DNA of 56,561 nt, taken from Pseudomonadota bacterium (GTDB lineage Bacteria > Myxococcota_A > Polyangia > Polyangiales > Polyangiaceae). The notes beneath the pieces were generated by a model that was not told the DNA's origin, did no database searches, and was given only the letters and a program-made list of their open reading frames with translations. The stretch covers positions 1-56,561 of the forward strand of contig JAEYVE010000201.1 in the NCBI GenBank assembly GCA_023432025.1, given 5' to 3'. Position numbers and translations under genes: made by a program. Shown here one piece after another: positions 43,188-51,955 of this stretch. How positions within the stretch are numbered: the first letter of the stretch is position 1; every line of letters starts with the position of its first letter.

Positions 43188-44075
43188 TCAGGTTTCGACG
43201 AGGAAAAGAGTTGCGTCGTCGATGTAGAGATCGACGGCAGCGCCGCCCGCTGCGGCGCCTTCGACGAAGATTTCGAGCTGGCGGAGATCACAATCCGCGG
43301 GGATTTGGATGGTTCCTCCGAGCTCCACCCATTCTCCGTCGTCGGTCACCGTGAGCGCCTGGCCCACCCAGTTGTACGAGGCCTTGTCTTCGTAGGTGGG
43401 CTCGCCGCCGGCGCCGCCTTCGCCGCTCGGCGGAACCACCTCGCGACAGACCAGCTTTCTGGTGACGTTGACCGCGAGCGCGCTGCCATCGCCCGGGTTT
43501 TGAACGTCCACGCTGGCCCAGATGGACAAGTCGTACGTGTTGCCCGCGGCGACGCGCTGCGTCACGTCCTGAGCGATGGTGCCGTTGTCGGTGCGGCCGG
43601 CTCGAACCAAGCTGCCGGTGCCGCTGTGAGCTCGGGCCGTGGAGTGTGCGTTGGTGCCGGCGTTCCAGCCGTACCAGCCGTTGGCGTTCTCTTCGAAGGT
43701 GCCGTTCTGGAACAGGTTGGTCGGACCGGGATCCCCACCGCCCGAGCCGTCATTGCCGCCCGAGCCGTCATTGCCGCCCGAGCCCGAGCCGGCTTCTCCG
43801 CCGAGCCCCGTCGAGCCAGCAGCATTCTCACCGCCGGAGCCTTTCTTGCCGCCCGAGCCGTTCTTGCCGCCGGTGGCGGCATTACCGCCGGAACCATCCT
43901 TGCCACCGGACCCGCTCTTGCCGCCGGTGGCCTGCCCGCCGGAGCCACCGGTGTTGTTACCGTCGCTGTCCGCCGGGTCGTCTGCACAGGCGACTGCCAG
44001 GGAAGCTGCGAGCGCAAACACGACCACGCCGGTCGCGCGGGTGAACTGAACGGAGCGCAGGCGAGAGAATTTCAT
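43188..44075 (-). CDS. Gly/Ser-rich lipoprotein with CBM-like domain
   Basis: A 295-residue surface lipoprotein. ATG 44075 (MKFSRLRS) gives a signal peptide ending in the lipobox LAVAC. A long linker of GSGG/GGN repeats with Ala/Thr/Lys (about residues 38-118) follows. It joins a beta-sandwich domain (NLFQNGTFEENANGWYGWN start, DLYIDDATLFLVE end) with the pattern of CBM4/9/22 carbohydrate-binding modules. No catalytic domain is present, so it probably binds polysaccharide or another surface partner. It is divergent from the Cys-rich lipoprotein gene across a 525-bp region and has its own terminator. Confidence 0.82.
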   Translation of the reverse strand: MKFSRLRSVQFTRATGVVVFALAASLAVACADDPADSDGNNTGGSGGQATGGKSGSGGKDGSGGNAATGGKNGSGGKKGSGGENAAGSTGLGGEAGSGSGGNDGSGGNDGSGGGDPGPTNLFQNGTFEENANGWYGWNAGTNAHSTARAHSGTGSLVRAGRTDNGTIAQDVTQRVAAGNTYDLSIWASVDVQNPGDGSALAVNVTRKLVCREVVPPSGEGGAGGEPTYEDKASYNWVGQALTVTDDGEWVELGGTIQIPADCDLRQLEIFVEGAAAGGAAVDLYIDDATLFLVET

Positions 44076-44600
44076 GGTGCCACCATAGGGCACGCCTGTT
44101 CCAAAATTAAAGAGTGTTTAGTGAGTCGATTCCAATTCAGCAGGTGAAGCGCCCACTGACTGCGACAGGGTCTTACCTGGTTCATGGTCATTCGCATTGG
44201 TCGAATTCCGTGCTCTTCGCAGCTTCGTGATTCACGGTGATGGCCGCTTCGACTCTCGAGGAGCCGCGGTGTTCAGGTGCGAGAGCTTCTCTCGGCTAGG
44301 TGATTTCTAGGCCGAAACGTCGCGGCACACATGCGGCTCCGTAGGGATCCAGAGAGCGCTGATGCAGCACATGCTTCGGCGCGTTCGCCATAATTTTGTT
44401 GCGTTAGAGTGGCGTTAGAGTGTTGTCTGCGGTAAGCGAGTGAGTCTGCCTCGTCCCGAAGTCCTGACGAGTGCACGTCGTCGAATCGCTTTCGTCACCG
44501 TTGCAGAGTTCGGAGTCGCGGAGTTCAATCTTGCCGAGTCGCTGGGTTGGTCTCCGCAGGGTTTGTCTCGGGGGTCGTCCTCTCGCTTGGAGGATTCGTG
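44076..44600. other. 525-bp divergent intergenic region
   Basis: Between the CBM-like and Cys-rich lipoprotein genes, and lower in GC than its surroundings. It contains a 6-bp stem (CGAGAG/CTCTCG, 44280-44294), a second stem with a bulge just after it (CGGCTAG with CTAGGCCG) and an 11-bp tandem duplication (44401-44422). CATAAT at 44389-44394 could be a -10 element for the plus-strand gene. No coding or tRNA-like sequence was recognised. Confidence 0.55.
44401..44422. promoter_or_regulatory. 11-bp tandem repeat, candidate operator
   Basis: GCGTTAGAGTG occurs twice head to tail (44401-44411, 44412-44422), about 180 bp before the Cys-rich lipoprotein start and just after a CATAAT hexamer. The spacing of about one helical turn is typical of a tandem protein site. 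Inferred only. Confidence 0.4.
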
Positions 44601-46073
44601 ATGCGTCGCTCGCGCTTGGCTACACTTCGTAAGGTTGCTCTCGTTCTCTCTTTTCCGGCGGCTGGTGCGCTGGGAATTACCGCCTGCGAGCCCGACCTGG
44701 ACTCGCTCTCTGCCCGCTACGACTCGTCCATGGGCGGCGACACCGGCTTGGCCGGCGCAAGCTCGGGCAGCGGAGGAAAGGCGAGCTCGGGTGGCAGCGG
44801 AGGGGCCACTGCGCCCGCGTCTTGCTTCAACGACCGGCGTAACGCGGACGAGTCGGACGTGGACTGCGGCGGTCCAAGCAAGTGTCGCCGCTGCGATCTG
44901 AACGAAGTCTGTACCGTGGACAGCGACTGCGCGGTGGACAACTGCCGCGCCAATCGTTGTACGGAGCCCACGTGCACGGACAACAAAAAGAACGGTAACG
45001 AAACGGACGAGGACTGTGGCGGCTCTTGCGCCCCGGCCAATCGCTGTGCGGACGGACAACAGTGTGAGCTGGACCGCGACTGCGAGTCGGGCTTCTGCAA
45101 GGACGGCGAATGTACGTCCCACTGCTTGAGCGGCAAAAAGGACGGAGACGAAACGGACCGGGACTGCGGCGGCTCGTGTGAGCCCTGCGCCAACGGCAAG
45201 GCTTGCAAAGGGAACGGGGACTGTGACTCCGAAATTTGCGAAAACAAGGTGTGCGCCGGGCCTTCCTGCGTGGACAGCCTCCTGAACCAGGCGGAAACGG
45301 ACGTGGACTGCGGTGGCACGTGCTCCGCGGATTTGTCGTCGATCGAGGCTCACCGTTGCGAGCTGGACCAGGCGTGCAAGGTGAACAACGACTGCGACAG
45401 CTACTCGTGCGTGGAGCAAAAGTGCGTAGCAGCCGTCGCGTACGATCCCGTCAACGTCATCGACACCTTCGACGACTCCACGAATGCGCTGCCGGGCAAC
45501 GCAGGGCGCCGTGGCTCTTGGTACCCGTTTGGAGACACGAGCAGCTCCAATCAATCGTTCAGCATCGAGTTCATTCCCGGCGGTCGCGGCAGCGCCAACG
45601 TGTATGCCGCGCACACCACCGGGAGCGGTTACACGCAGTGGGGCGCCGGTATCGGCGTGGACTTCAACGCCGTTGGCCAAGCCAAGTACCCCTACGACGC
45701 ATCGGCGTACTCCGGGGTCACGTTCTGGGCCCGCACAGCGACGAGTGACACCACGGGACGCGCGCTCAAGGTGCTCTTTCCGGATGGAAACAGCGTGTAC
45801 AACTCGGCTGGTGGCCTGACTCACTGTCAGGACATTCCGACCGTCGGGGCGACGTCCAACAACTGCGACAAAAACCTCTACGCCACCGTCACGCTGGCGC
45901 CGGAGTGGAAGAAGTTCACGGTCAACTTCGCGACCGATCTGGAGAGCGACGGCGGGTACACCACGGAGCTGGCGCTCGATCAGCTGGTCTCGATTCAGTT
46001 CCGCACCGCGACCGGCGCGACGTTCGACTACTGGATTGACGACATCGTCTTCATTCCAGCTCCCACGCCCTGA
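44601..46073 (+). CDS. Cys-rich repeat lipoprotein with CBM-like C-terminus
   Basis: A 490-residue exported protein; ATG 44601 has GGAGG-type sequence about 7 bases upstream. The lipobox is GITAC (C29), followed by a GSGG linker. Four Cys-rich modules of about 45 residues run from about residue 75 to 280. Each has the plan C-x3-(K/R)(K/R)xGxETDxDCGG-x-C, then a C-x-D-x-DC motif. The C-terminal 190 residues are a beta-sandwich-like domain (VNVIDTFDDSTNALPG to FDYWIDDIVFI) resembling a carbohydrate-binding fold. Such modular lipoproteins are common in Polyangiales; function is unknown. It shares expression direction with the PEGA and GH30 genes. Confidence 0.82.
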   Translation: MRRSRLATLRKVALVLSFPAAGALGITACEPDLDSLSARYDSSMGGDTGLAGASSGSGGKASSGGSGGATAPASCFNDRRNADESDVDCGGPSKCRRCDLNEVCTVDSDCAVDNCRANRCTEPTCTDNKKNGNETDEDCGGSCAPANRCADGQQCELDRDCESGFCKDGECTSHCLSGKKDGDETDRDCGGSCEPCANGKACKGNGDCDSEICENKVCAGPSCVDSLLNQAETDVDCGGTCSADLSSIEAHRCELDQACKVNNDCDSYSCVEQKCVAAVAYDPVNVIDTFDDSTNALPGNAGRRGSWYPFGDTSSSNQSFSIEFIPGGRGSANVYAAHTTGSGYTQWGAGIGVDFNAVGQAKYPYDASAYSGVTFWARTATSDTTGRALKVLFPDGNSVYNSAGGLTHCQDIPTVGATSNNCDKNLYATVTLAPEWKKFTVNFATDLESDGGYTTELALDQLVSIQFRTATGATFDYWIDDIVFIPAPTP

Positions 46074-46087
46074 TTTCTGCGAGGCCA

Positions 46088-46951
46088 ATGACCATGCGAA
46101 AGATTCCTTGCGTTCGTTTCGTGGCCGTGCTGGCGGCCTTGTCTTGGGCTCCTTCGGCGCTCGCCGAGGACGACATGAAGCAGTGCGTGGCCGCCTACGA
46201 ATCCGCGCAGACGAGCAAGAAGGACGGCAAGTACGTGGCGGCGCTGGAGCACGCCAAGTACTGCGCTCAGCCCACCTGCGGCTTTCTCGTGAACGAGTGC
46301 CTCAGCCTCTATGACTCGCTCGAGCGGGACGTGCCGACGTTCGTGTTTTCGGCGCAGAATGGCGACGGCCAAGAGCTCATCAACGTCACCGTGTCGGTCG
46401 ACGGAAAGCCCCTCTTCAGCAAAATCGACGGCACCGCACTCCCGCTGGATCCCGGGGAGCACCTCTTTCGTTTCGAGGCGGAGGGCCTGCCGCCCGTCGA
46501 GGTGAGCCAAGTGGCGCGCGTGGGCGACCGTCACCGCCTCATTACCGTGACGCTCGGAGAAAAAGCCGTGGAAACGCCTGCTTCCGCGGTCGATCCGGTT
46601 GCGCCATCGCCGCTTCGGGACGAGCCGAGGGGCATTCCGGCGCTCAGCTGGGGGCTGGGTGGTCTTGGCGTGCTTTCGCTCGGCGCCTTTGCGTACCTCC
46701 GCGTGAGCGGCGTATCCGACTACAACAACTTGAATAGCTCGTGCAGCCCGCGCTGCGATCCCGGCGAAGTGGACGACATTCGGACGAAGTTCACGGCGTC
46801 GTACGTTGCCTTGGGTGTGGCTGGTGCCGCCTTCGCTGGCGCGACCGTCGTGTACTTCGTGAGTCGCGGGCAGTCTCAGGAAGAGGCCGTCCAGGCGTCG
46901 GTCACGCCGCTTCCCGGCGGTGGTCAGGCGACGTTCCTGAAGCGCTTCTAA
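46088..46951 (+). CDS. exported PEGA-domain protein with C-terminal membrane helices
   Basis: A 287-residue protein, 14 bp after the previous gene. Two in-frame ATGs (46088, 46094) follow GAGG at 46081; spacing slightly favours 46094. The signal peptide ends near SALA-EDD. Next comes a helical region with Cys (KQCVAAYESAQ, CAQPTCGFLVNEC), then a PEGA-like domain (VSVDGKPLFSKIDGTALPLDPGEH). Two hydrophobic helices lie near residues 180-200 and 238-260, with a CSPRC pair between them. This layout recurs in myxobacterial genomes next to kinase and secretion genes. Probably envelope-located; the role is not known. Confidence 0.75.
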   Translation: MTMRKIPCVRFVAVLAALSWAPSALAEDDMKQCVAAYESAQTSKKDGKYVAALEHAKYCAQPTCGFLVNECLSLYDSLERDVPTFVFSAQNGDGQELINVTVSVDGKPLFSKIDGTALPLDPGEHLFRFEAEGLPPVEVSQVARVGDRHRLITVTLGEKAVETPASAVDPVAPSPLRDEPRGIPALSWGLGGLGVLSLGAFAYLRVSGVSDYNNLNSSCSPRCDPGEVDDIRTKFTASYVALGVAGAAFAGATVVYFVSRGQSQEEAVQASVTPLPGGGQATFLKRF

Positions 46952-46975
46952 GGCTGCGAAACCACGGTCCGGTGA

Positions 46976-48655
46976 GTGCCAGAGGGGGGCACTTTGGAGA
47001 GTGCTTCCTTGTCAACCCAGCGCTTCTCGGTGTCGTCCGCTCTCGCTTCGAGCAGGCTCTTGCGAGCAGGAGTCCCCGGACTTCTGTTCGCCGTGAGCTG
47101 GGGCTGTTCTCCCGAGGCGTCGGAGCGGCAGACAACGCGTGCTCTGGCCCTCGGCACCGAGGTCGTCGTTGACGCGACCACGCAGCATCAACCTATCGTC
47201 GGCTTCGGCGCGTCCTCCGCGTGGACGTTTCAGAACGCCGGTCAGGTGCGCGCCGATCAGCTGTTTTCCAAGGAAAGCGGGCTCGGTCTATCGCTCTTGC
47301 GGCTGCGCATCGCGCCGGACGGCACGACCTGGGAGCGCGCCACGGCACTTCAAGCGCAGGAGCGCGGCGCCGCCGTGTGGGCAGCTCCCTGGTCGCCGCC
47401 GGGCGCCTGGAAAACGAGCGGAACGGACGAAAACGGAGGCAGCTTGCTTCCCGAGTACTACCAGGCGTGGGCGGATCGCTTGGCGGACTTCGTCGAAGAC
47501 TGCGAAGCGAGAGGCATTCACTTGGTGGCGCTCTCGGCGCAGAACGAACCGGATTGGGTCGCGGATTGGGAGACGTGCGAGTGGACACCCGAGGCGCTCG
47601 CGATATTCATCGGCGACTACTTGGCGCCCGCCCTCGCGGAGCGAGGGCTGTCTACGAAAATCATGGGGCCCGAGAGCGCCAACTGGGACAGCTTTCCGGA
47701 CTACGCCGACGCAATTTTGGACTACCCCGCCGCGCGCGACGCAACCGATATTTTAGCGACCCACGCGTACGGAGGCTCGGCCATTCGGTACCCGAGGGCG
47801 GCCGAGAGCGGCAAGCAAATTTGGGAAACGGAAATGAGTTGGGGCGGGGACCCCGACCTGGGCATCACCACGGGCCTCATGATGGCCCGCATGATGCACA
47901 CGCACCTGACCCTGACCGAGGTCAACGCATGGCACTTCTGGTGGTTCCATCCGGAAGGTACGAACGCGGGCAGCCTCTACAATAACAATCAACTTACGAA
48001 GAAGGCCTACGTCCTCGGCAACTTCGCGCGCTTTGTGAGGCCGGGCGCCGTGCGTATCGACGCGGCGCCGGACACCGCAGGGAGCGTGAACGTAACGGCG
48101 TACCGGAACGACGCGGACGGTCCGCTCGTCGTCGTCGCCGTGAACAGCGACACCGTTCCTCGACCGTTGGACGTTCGGCTGAACGGGGAAGGCGATCAGG
48201 TGAGGTTCTTTCAGCCGTTCGTGACGGACGAAACGCGCAATCTGGCGGCCGAGTCGCACGTCGCCGTAACGTCGCACGCCTTCGACTACGAGCTGGCGCC
48301 CCAAAGTGTGACGACGTTCCTCAGCAGCGCTTCGGCGCCCGATCCGGGCACCGGGGGCACCGGCGGCACCTCTTCCGTGCCGGACGGAGGCGGCCCTGCC
48401 TGGGGCGGCGCCGCGGGAGCAAGCGGTGAGGGCGGCGCGTCCTCGGGTGGGGGACCTTCAGAAGCGCCGGGAGGTGGCGGCAAGCCCAAGCCCGGCGGTC
48501 GTGAGCCGGAGCCTTTGCCCGAAACCCCGAGCGTGGCGTGCGTGTGTCGCTCGGCGGGCGGCTCGACGAGCTCGGGAAACCAGGCTGCGTGGCTCTCCGT
48601 AGCGGGTCTGCTTGCGGCTTTGGTCCACCGTCGCCTGCGCCGCAGCGCTGCGTGA
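46976..48655 (+). CDS. GH30-family glycoside hydrolase with MYXO-CTERM-like tail
   Basis: A secreted glycosidase of 559 residues from GTG 46976; TTG 47009 is also possible and has GGAG 9 bases before it. The leader ends SWGC, so it may be lipidated. The catalytic barrel runs from HQPIVGFGAS (71) to about 390. The acid/base Glu is in SAQNEPDW (E191) and the nucleophile Glu in IWETEMSW (E286), as in GH30 xylanases and galactanases. A beta domain, then a Gly/Ser/Pro-rich linker, lead to CVCRSAGG, one hydrophobic helix and a basic end (RRLRRSAA), a MYXO-CTERM-type sorting signal. The target polysaccharide is not determinable by eye. Confidence 0.9.
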   Translation: MPEGGTLESASLSTQRFSVSSALASSRLLRAGVPGLLFAVSWGCSPEASERQTTRALALGTEVVVDATTQHQPIVGFGASSAWTFQNAGQVRADQLFSKESGLGLSLLRLRIAPDGTTWERATALQAQERGAAVWAAPWSPPGAWKTSGTDENGGSLLPEYYQAWADRLADFVEDCEARGIHLVALSAQNEPDWVADWETCEWTPEALAIFIGDYLAPALAERGLSTKIMGPESANWDSFPDYADAILDYPAARDATDILATHAYGGSAIRYPRAAESGKQIWETEMSWGGDPDLGITTGLMMARMMHTHLTLTEVNAWHFWWFHPEGTNAGSLYNNNQLTKKAYVLGNFARFVRPGAVRIDAAPDTAGSVNVTAYRNDADGPLVVVAVNSDTVPRPLDVRLNGEGDQVRFFQPFVTDETRNLAAESHVAVTSHAFDYELAPQSVTTFLSSASAPDPGTGGTGGTSSVPDGGGPAWGGAAGASGEGGASSGGGPSEAPGGGGKPKPGGREPEPLPETPSVACVCRSAGGSTSSGNQAAWLSVAGLLAALVHRRLRRSAA

Positions 48656-48669
48656 CTCTCGAGTGTACG

Positions 48670-49464
48670 ATGGACGGCGGCTCCAAGCAGCTTCCGACCA
48701 TGTTTCGACACGTAGGCGGCGAACGTAGCGATGGGCAGAATCGTCTCTTGGCGGGCTACCTGGCGCTCGTTGCGGGCTTCGTCAACTCGGCTGGGTTCAT
48801 TTGCGTTGGCTCTTTTACGTCCCACGTGACGGGCAACGTGGGACGCGTGGCGGACGACACCGCGCTCGGGCAGTACCAGGCCGCGACCTTCGCTGGGGTC
48901 ATGGTGCTGGCGTTTTTCTTGGGCGCTTTCGTCGCGAGCATGTTCATCGAGAGCAAGGTGCTCGGGCGGCTGCCGTACACGTACGGCGCGCTCATGCTGG
49001 CCGAGGCGGCGCTTTTGGTCGCGCCCATCCATGTCTTTCCGAGTTTTCTACCGCGCCCCGGCGACGTTCAGGCTGCAGTGCTCTGCTTGGCGATGGGCAT
49101 GCAAAATAGCTACGTGACCCGTCTTTCGGGTGCGGTCGTTCGCACCACGCACCTCACGGGCGTGCTCACCGACTTGGGCATCGAAGGTGCGCGTTGGTTC
49201 CGCTATCTGCGCGCGAAAATGAGCCGCGGACGGTTCCGGCTGCTCTGGCACGCCGCCCACCTGGAAAAACCGCATATTCCGAAGAGCGCGCTTCTCGTCA
49301 CCGTATTCGTGGCCTTCGTGATGGGCAGCGGCAACGGTGCCTTGTTCGCCGTTCACCTCGGCAGGCGCGCGTTGCTCTTGCCCGCGGGGCTCCTGGCCGC
49401 GGGCGGCATCGTCGCGCTGCTCTCGGGGCGCGACCTCTTCCGCGGGCGCGACAGCAGACGATAG
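48670..49464 (+). CDS. DUF1275 family membrane protein
   Basis: A 264-residue multi-pass membrane protein, start ATG 48670 (ATG 48700 is an alternative). It has the family pattern: GYLALVAGFVNSAGFICVG near the start, then FTSHVTGNVGRVA, LCLAMGMQNSYVTRLSGAVVRTTHLTG and a basic loop before the last helices (MGSGNGALFAVHLGRRALLL). DUF1275 (YoaK) proteins have unknown function. It is 14 bp after the GH30 stop on the same strand and convergent with the sulfurtransferase gene, abutting it at 49464/49465. Confidence 0.85.
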   Translation: MDGGSKQLPTMFRHVGGERSDGQNRLLAGYLALVAGFVNSAGFICVGSFTSHVTGNVGRVADDTALGQYQAATFAGVMVLAFFLGAFVASMFIESKVLGRLPYTYGALMLAEAALLVAPIHVFPSFLPRPGDVQAAVLCLAMGMQNSYVTRLSGAVVRTTHLTGVLTDLGIEGARWFRYLRAKMSRGRFRLLWHAAHLEKPHIPKSALLVTVFVAFVMGSGNGALFAVHLGRRALLLPAGLLAAGGIVALLSGRDLFRGRDSRR

Positions 49465-50316
49465 CTACCGTCCAAGCGCGACAGGACGACTCGGATCGGT
49501 GATCCACTCGCTCCACGAGCCGGGAAAAAGCCGCATTCCAGAGAGCCCGGCGTGCTCCGCGGCGAGCAAATTCTGGCAAGCGGTGACGCCCGAACCGCAG
49601 TACATCACCGCCTTGTCGGTGGGCACGCCGCCCAGGGCCTGCTCGAAGCGAGCTCGTAGGTCGGCGGCAGGGCGCATTCTTCCGTCCACCAGGTTCTCCA
49701 GGAACGGCAGTGAGCGGGCGCCCGGAATGTGACCGGCGACGGGGTCCATTGTCTCGTTTTCTCCGCGAAAGCGATCGGCTCCACGCGCGTCGAGCAGACG
49801 CGCCGCCGGATCGCGGCGAGCCGCTTCGACGGCATTCACGTCGGCGACGAGCTCGGGTCGCGGCGTGGCGCGAAACTCCTTCGCCACGAGCGTCGTACGA
49901 GCGTTGGTCACGGGGCGGCCCTCGGCGCTCCAGCGCGCGAGACCACCGTCGAGCACCGCGACGTCGTCGTGACCGAGCCAGCGCAAGAGCCACCAAAGGC
50001 GAGAAGCGAACGCGCCGTTGCTCTCGTCGTAGGTGACGACCAAAGACCCGTTGCCGATGCCGAGCGCGCCCAGACGTTTCGCAAGCTCTTCTGCCTCGGG
50101 CAGCGGGTGGCGGCCGGTCTTGCCCGGGACGATGGGGCCCGACATATCGCGCTCGAGGTGAGCGTAGACGGCTCCCGGAATGTGTCCTTCTTCGTAAGAA
50201 CGCTCACCCGCGGAGGCATCGGCCAAGGAAAAGCGACAATCGACGAGAGTGAGCGCGGCGTCGAGGTTCGACTCCAGCGCTGCGAGCTCGGCCGGCGAAA
50301 CCAAAGGACCAACCAT
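49465..50316 (-). CDS. thiosulfate/3-mercaptopyruvate sulfurtransferase
   Basis: Two-domain rhodanese of 283 residues; ATG 50316 (MVGPLVSPAE) is preferred over a long upstream extension. The N-terminal inactive domain (VDCRFSLADASAGERSYEEGHIPGAVYA) and the C-terminal active domain (LLDARGADRFRG, then MYCGSGVTACQ) are both present. The persulfide Cys is in CGSGVTA, typical of SseA-like mercaptopyruvate sulfurtransferases rather than the CRKGVTA of rhodaneses. It acts in sulfur transfer and thiol detoxification. Its stop abuts the DUF1275 gene end. Confidence 0.93.
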   Translation of the reverse strand: MVGPLVSPAELAALESNLDAALTLVDCRFSLADASAGERSYEEGHIPGAVYAHLERDMSGPIVPGKTGRHPLPEAEELAKRLGALGIGNGSLVVTYDESNGAFASRLWWLLRWLGHDDVAVLDGGLARWSAEGRPVTNARTTLVAKEFRATPRPELVADVNAVEAARRDPAARLLDARGADRFRGENETMDPVAGHIPGARSLPFLENLVDGRMRPAADLRARFEQALGGVPTDKAVMYCGSGVTACQNLLAAEHAGLSGMRLFPGSWSEWITDPSRPVALGR

Positions 50317-50462
50317 GGCGGGATCCCTAGCGGATTTCCCTCGCGAAGTGGAAGGCTCGGAAAAGGGGGAGGCCGACGCCGGGGGCCTTCGAGGGGGAAG
50401 GCCACGCGCGGCGAAGCTCGGTCGCTCCCGCGCTACGACTCCGGGAGGCTTCGTTTCGTCGG

Positions 50463-51845
50463 CTAGAGCAGCTCGGCGATGGTTCCGTCGGCGTACAGCC
50501 ATTGAGAGTGGGGAATGCGGAGGCGCTCGCCCTCCACGATGAGCCGTCCACGCTCTTCGAGCCGAAGCGCCGCGCGGCGGCGCTCCTTGGACCAGGGGCT
50601 CACCCCGAGCTCGTCAGCGGCAGCCTTCAAATCGAGCCCTTCGGCCAGGCGAAGGCCCAACAAAATCCGCTCGCTGAGCGCCGTCTCCGCGTCGATGGGC
50701 TCACGTTCACCGAGGTGGGGGCCCTCCGCGAACGGCTGCACCGGCGCCGTGTCCGTCCAGGCGCCCAGGTAGCGCTCGATACTCGGCGTGTTGCGATAGC
50801 GAAGGCGCGAGCCGTCCGTCAACGTGACCGTGCCCCACGCGCCCACGCCGAGCCCCAAGTAGTCGTCGCCGCGCCAATAGCCGAGGTTGTGCTGTGCGTA
50901 GTGGCCCACGCGCGCGTAGTTCGAGACCTCGTAGTGGGCGAAGCCGAGGCTCGTCAGCGTTTCTTCCACGGCGACGAACGACTCCGCGATCTTGGCGTCC
51001 TCGAGCAGCGGCAGCTTGCCGCGGCGCGCGAGCGCGCCGAACTGCGTGCCGGGCTCGATGGTGAGCGCGTAAGCGCTCACGTGCGTGACGCCGGTTTCCG
51101 CGACGCGGCGTACTTCGCGCGCCGCGTCCTCCGGCGACTGCCCGCTCACGCCGAAGATGAGGTCGGCGTTGACGCGCGGGACGCCGGCGCGCAGCGCTTG
51201 CTCGAGCGCGCGGAGCCCGCCGGGCGCGTCGTGGAGCCGCCCGAGGAAGTCGAGGCGCTCCCGGTTCAGGGACTGCACGCCGAGGCTCACACGATTCACG
51301 CCGACGTCGAGCAAGGCCCGGGCGTGCTCTTCGTCGAAGCTCGTCGGGTTGCACTCCACCGTGACCTCGAGCGACGTCGCGGGCCCCTCGGCGAGGAGCG
51401 TGCGGAGCACCCGACCGAGCTCGCGGGGGTCCCACAAGGATGGCGTGCCGCCGCCGAAGAACACGGAGCGCAGCGGTCCGCGGACGTCCAAGTGCGGCGA
51501 ACGCTCGGCGAGCTCGCGCACGACGGCGTCGGCATAAGCTGCGTGAGGCACGATGGATCGCGCCGTCGGTGTGTCCAGCGGAGCTCGGGCGGAGCCGGCG
51601 ACCGCGAGGCGGCGCGGGGCGGTGCCGGTGTGGGGCGTCGCCGGCGAAGAGCTGGCCGTACTGTCTTGGGTGCTACCGCTGGTACGCGCCCCGAGGCGCT
51701 CCGGATCCACTGCGATGCTCAAGAAGTCGCAATAGGGGCACTTCTTGAGACACCAAGGAAAGTGCACGTAGACCCCAAAGCCGCCGCGCGCGCATGGTTC
51801 GCCCTCGGGGGGTTCGACGGGGCGGACGGCTTTTGCTGGGATCAT
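50463..51845 (-). CDS. HemW-like radical SAM protein with insertion
   Basis: Radical SAM protein of the HemN/HemW family (460 residues). The cluster motif is PWCLKKCPYCDF (C32, C36, C39), followed by FFGGGTPSL and the TVECNPTSF and GVQSLNRERLDFLGRLHD stretches typical of HemW, a heme chaperone. Unusually, about 50 residues of Ser/Thr/Ala-rich sequence (about 50-100) separate the cluster motif from the conserved YADAVVREL. The C-terminal domain (winged-helix type) ends LYADGTIAELL. Oxygen-independent coproporphyrinogen oxidase activity is not implied. It is divergent from the rel gene. Confidence 0.9.
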   Translation of the reverse strand: MIPAKAVRPVEPPEGEPCARGGFGVYVHFPWCLKKCPYCDFLSIAVDPERLGARTSGSTQDSTASSSPATPHTGTAPRRLAVAGSARAPLDTPTARSIVPHAAYADAVVRELAERSPHLDVRGPLRSVFFGGGTPSLWDPRELGRVLRTLLAEGPATSLEVTVECNPTSFDEEHARALLDVGVNRVSLGVQSLNRERLDFLGRLHDAPGGLRALEQALRAGVPRVNADLIFGVSGQSPEDAAREVRRVAETGVTHVSAYALTIEPGTQFGALARRGKLPLLEDAKIAESFVAVEETLTSLGFAHYEVSNYARVGHYAQHNLGYWRGDDYLGLGVGAWGTVTLTDGSRLRYRNTPSIERYLGAWTDTAPVQPFAEGPHLGEREPIDAETALSERILLGLRLAEGLDLKAAADELGVSPWSKERRRAALRLEERGRLIVEGERLRIPHSQWLYADGTIAELL

Positions 51846-51955
51846 GTGCGAGTGATACCTTCCATGGAGGCCGTTGCCGCGCCAGCTGGATTCAGCAGGC
51901 CCCTGCAGCGCTCCCCGGCTTTCTCCTTTTTTACCCGATCCTAGGATTTACATCC

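Noticed and set aside
44150..44225. tRNA-like GGTCGAATTCC string in the intergenic region
   Set aside because: The T-arm pattern is not GGTTCGAATCC and no acceptor or anticodon stems can be paired around it.
44273..44476. 67-codon minus-strand frame in the lipoprotein intergenic region
   Set aside because: It covers the hairpins and tandem repeat, with no RBS and no homology-like motif.
50502..51944. 480-codon frame antisense to the HemW-like gene
   Set aside because: The minus-strand HemW-like reading has all radical SAM motifs; the plus-strand one has only Arg/Ala-rich low-complexity sequence.
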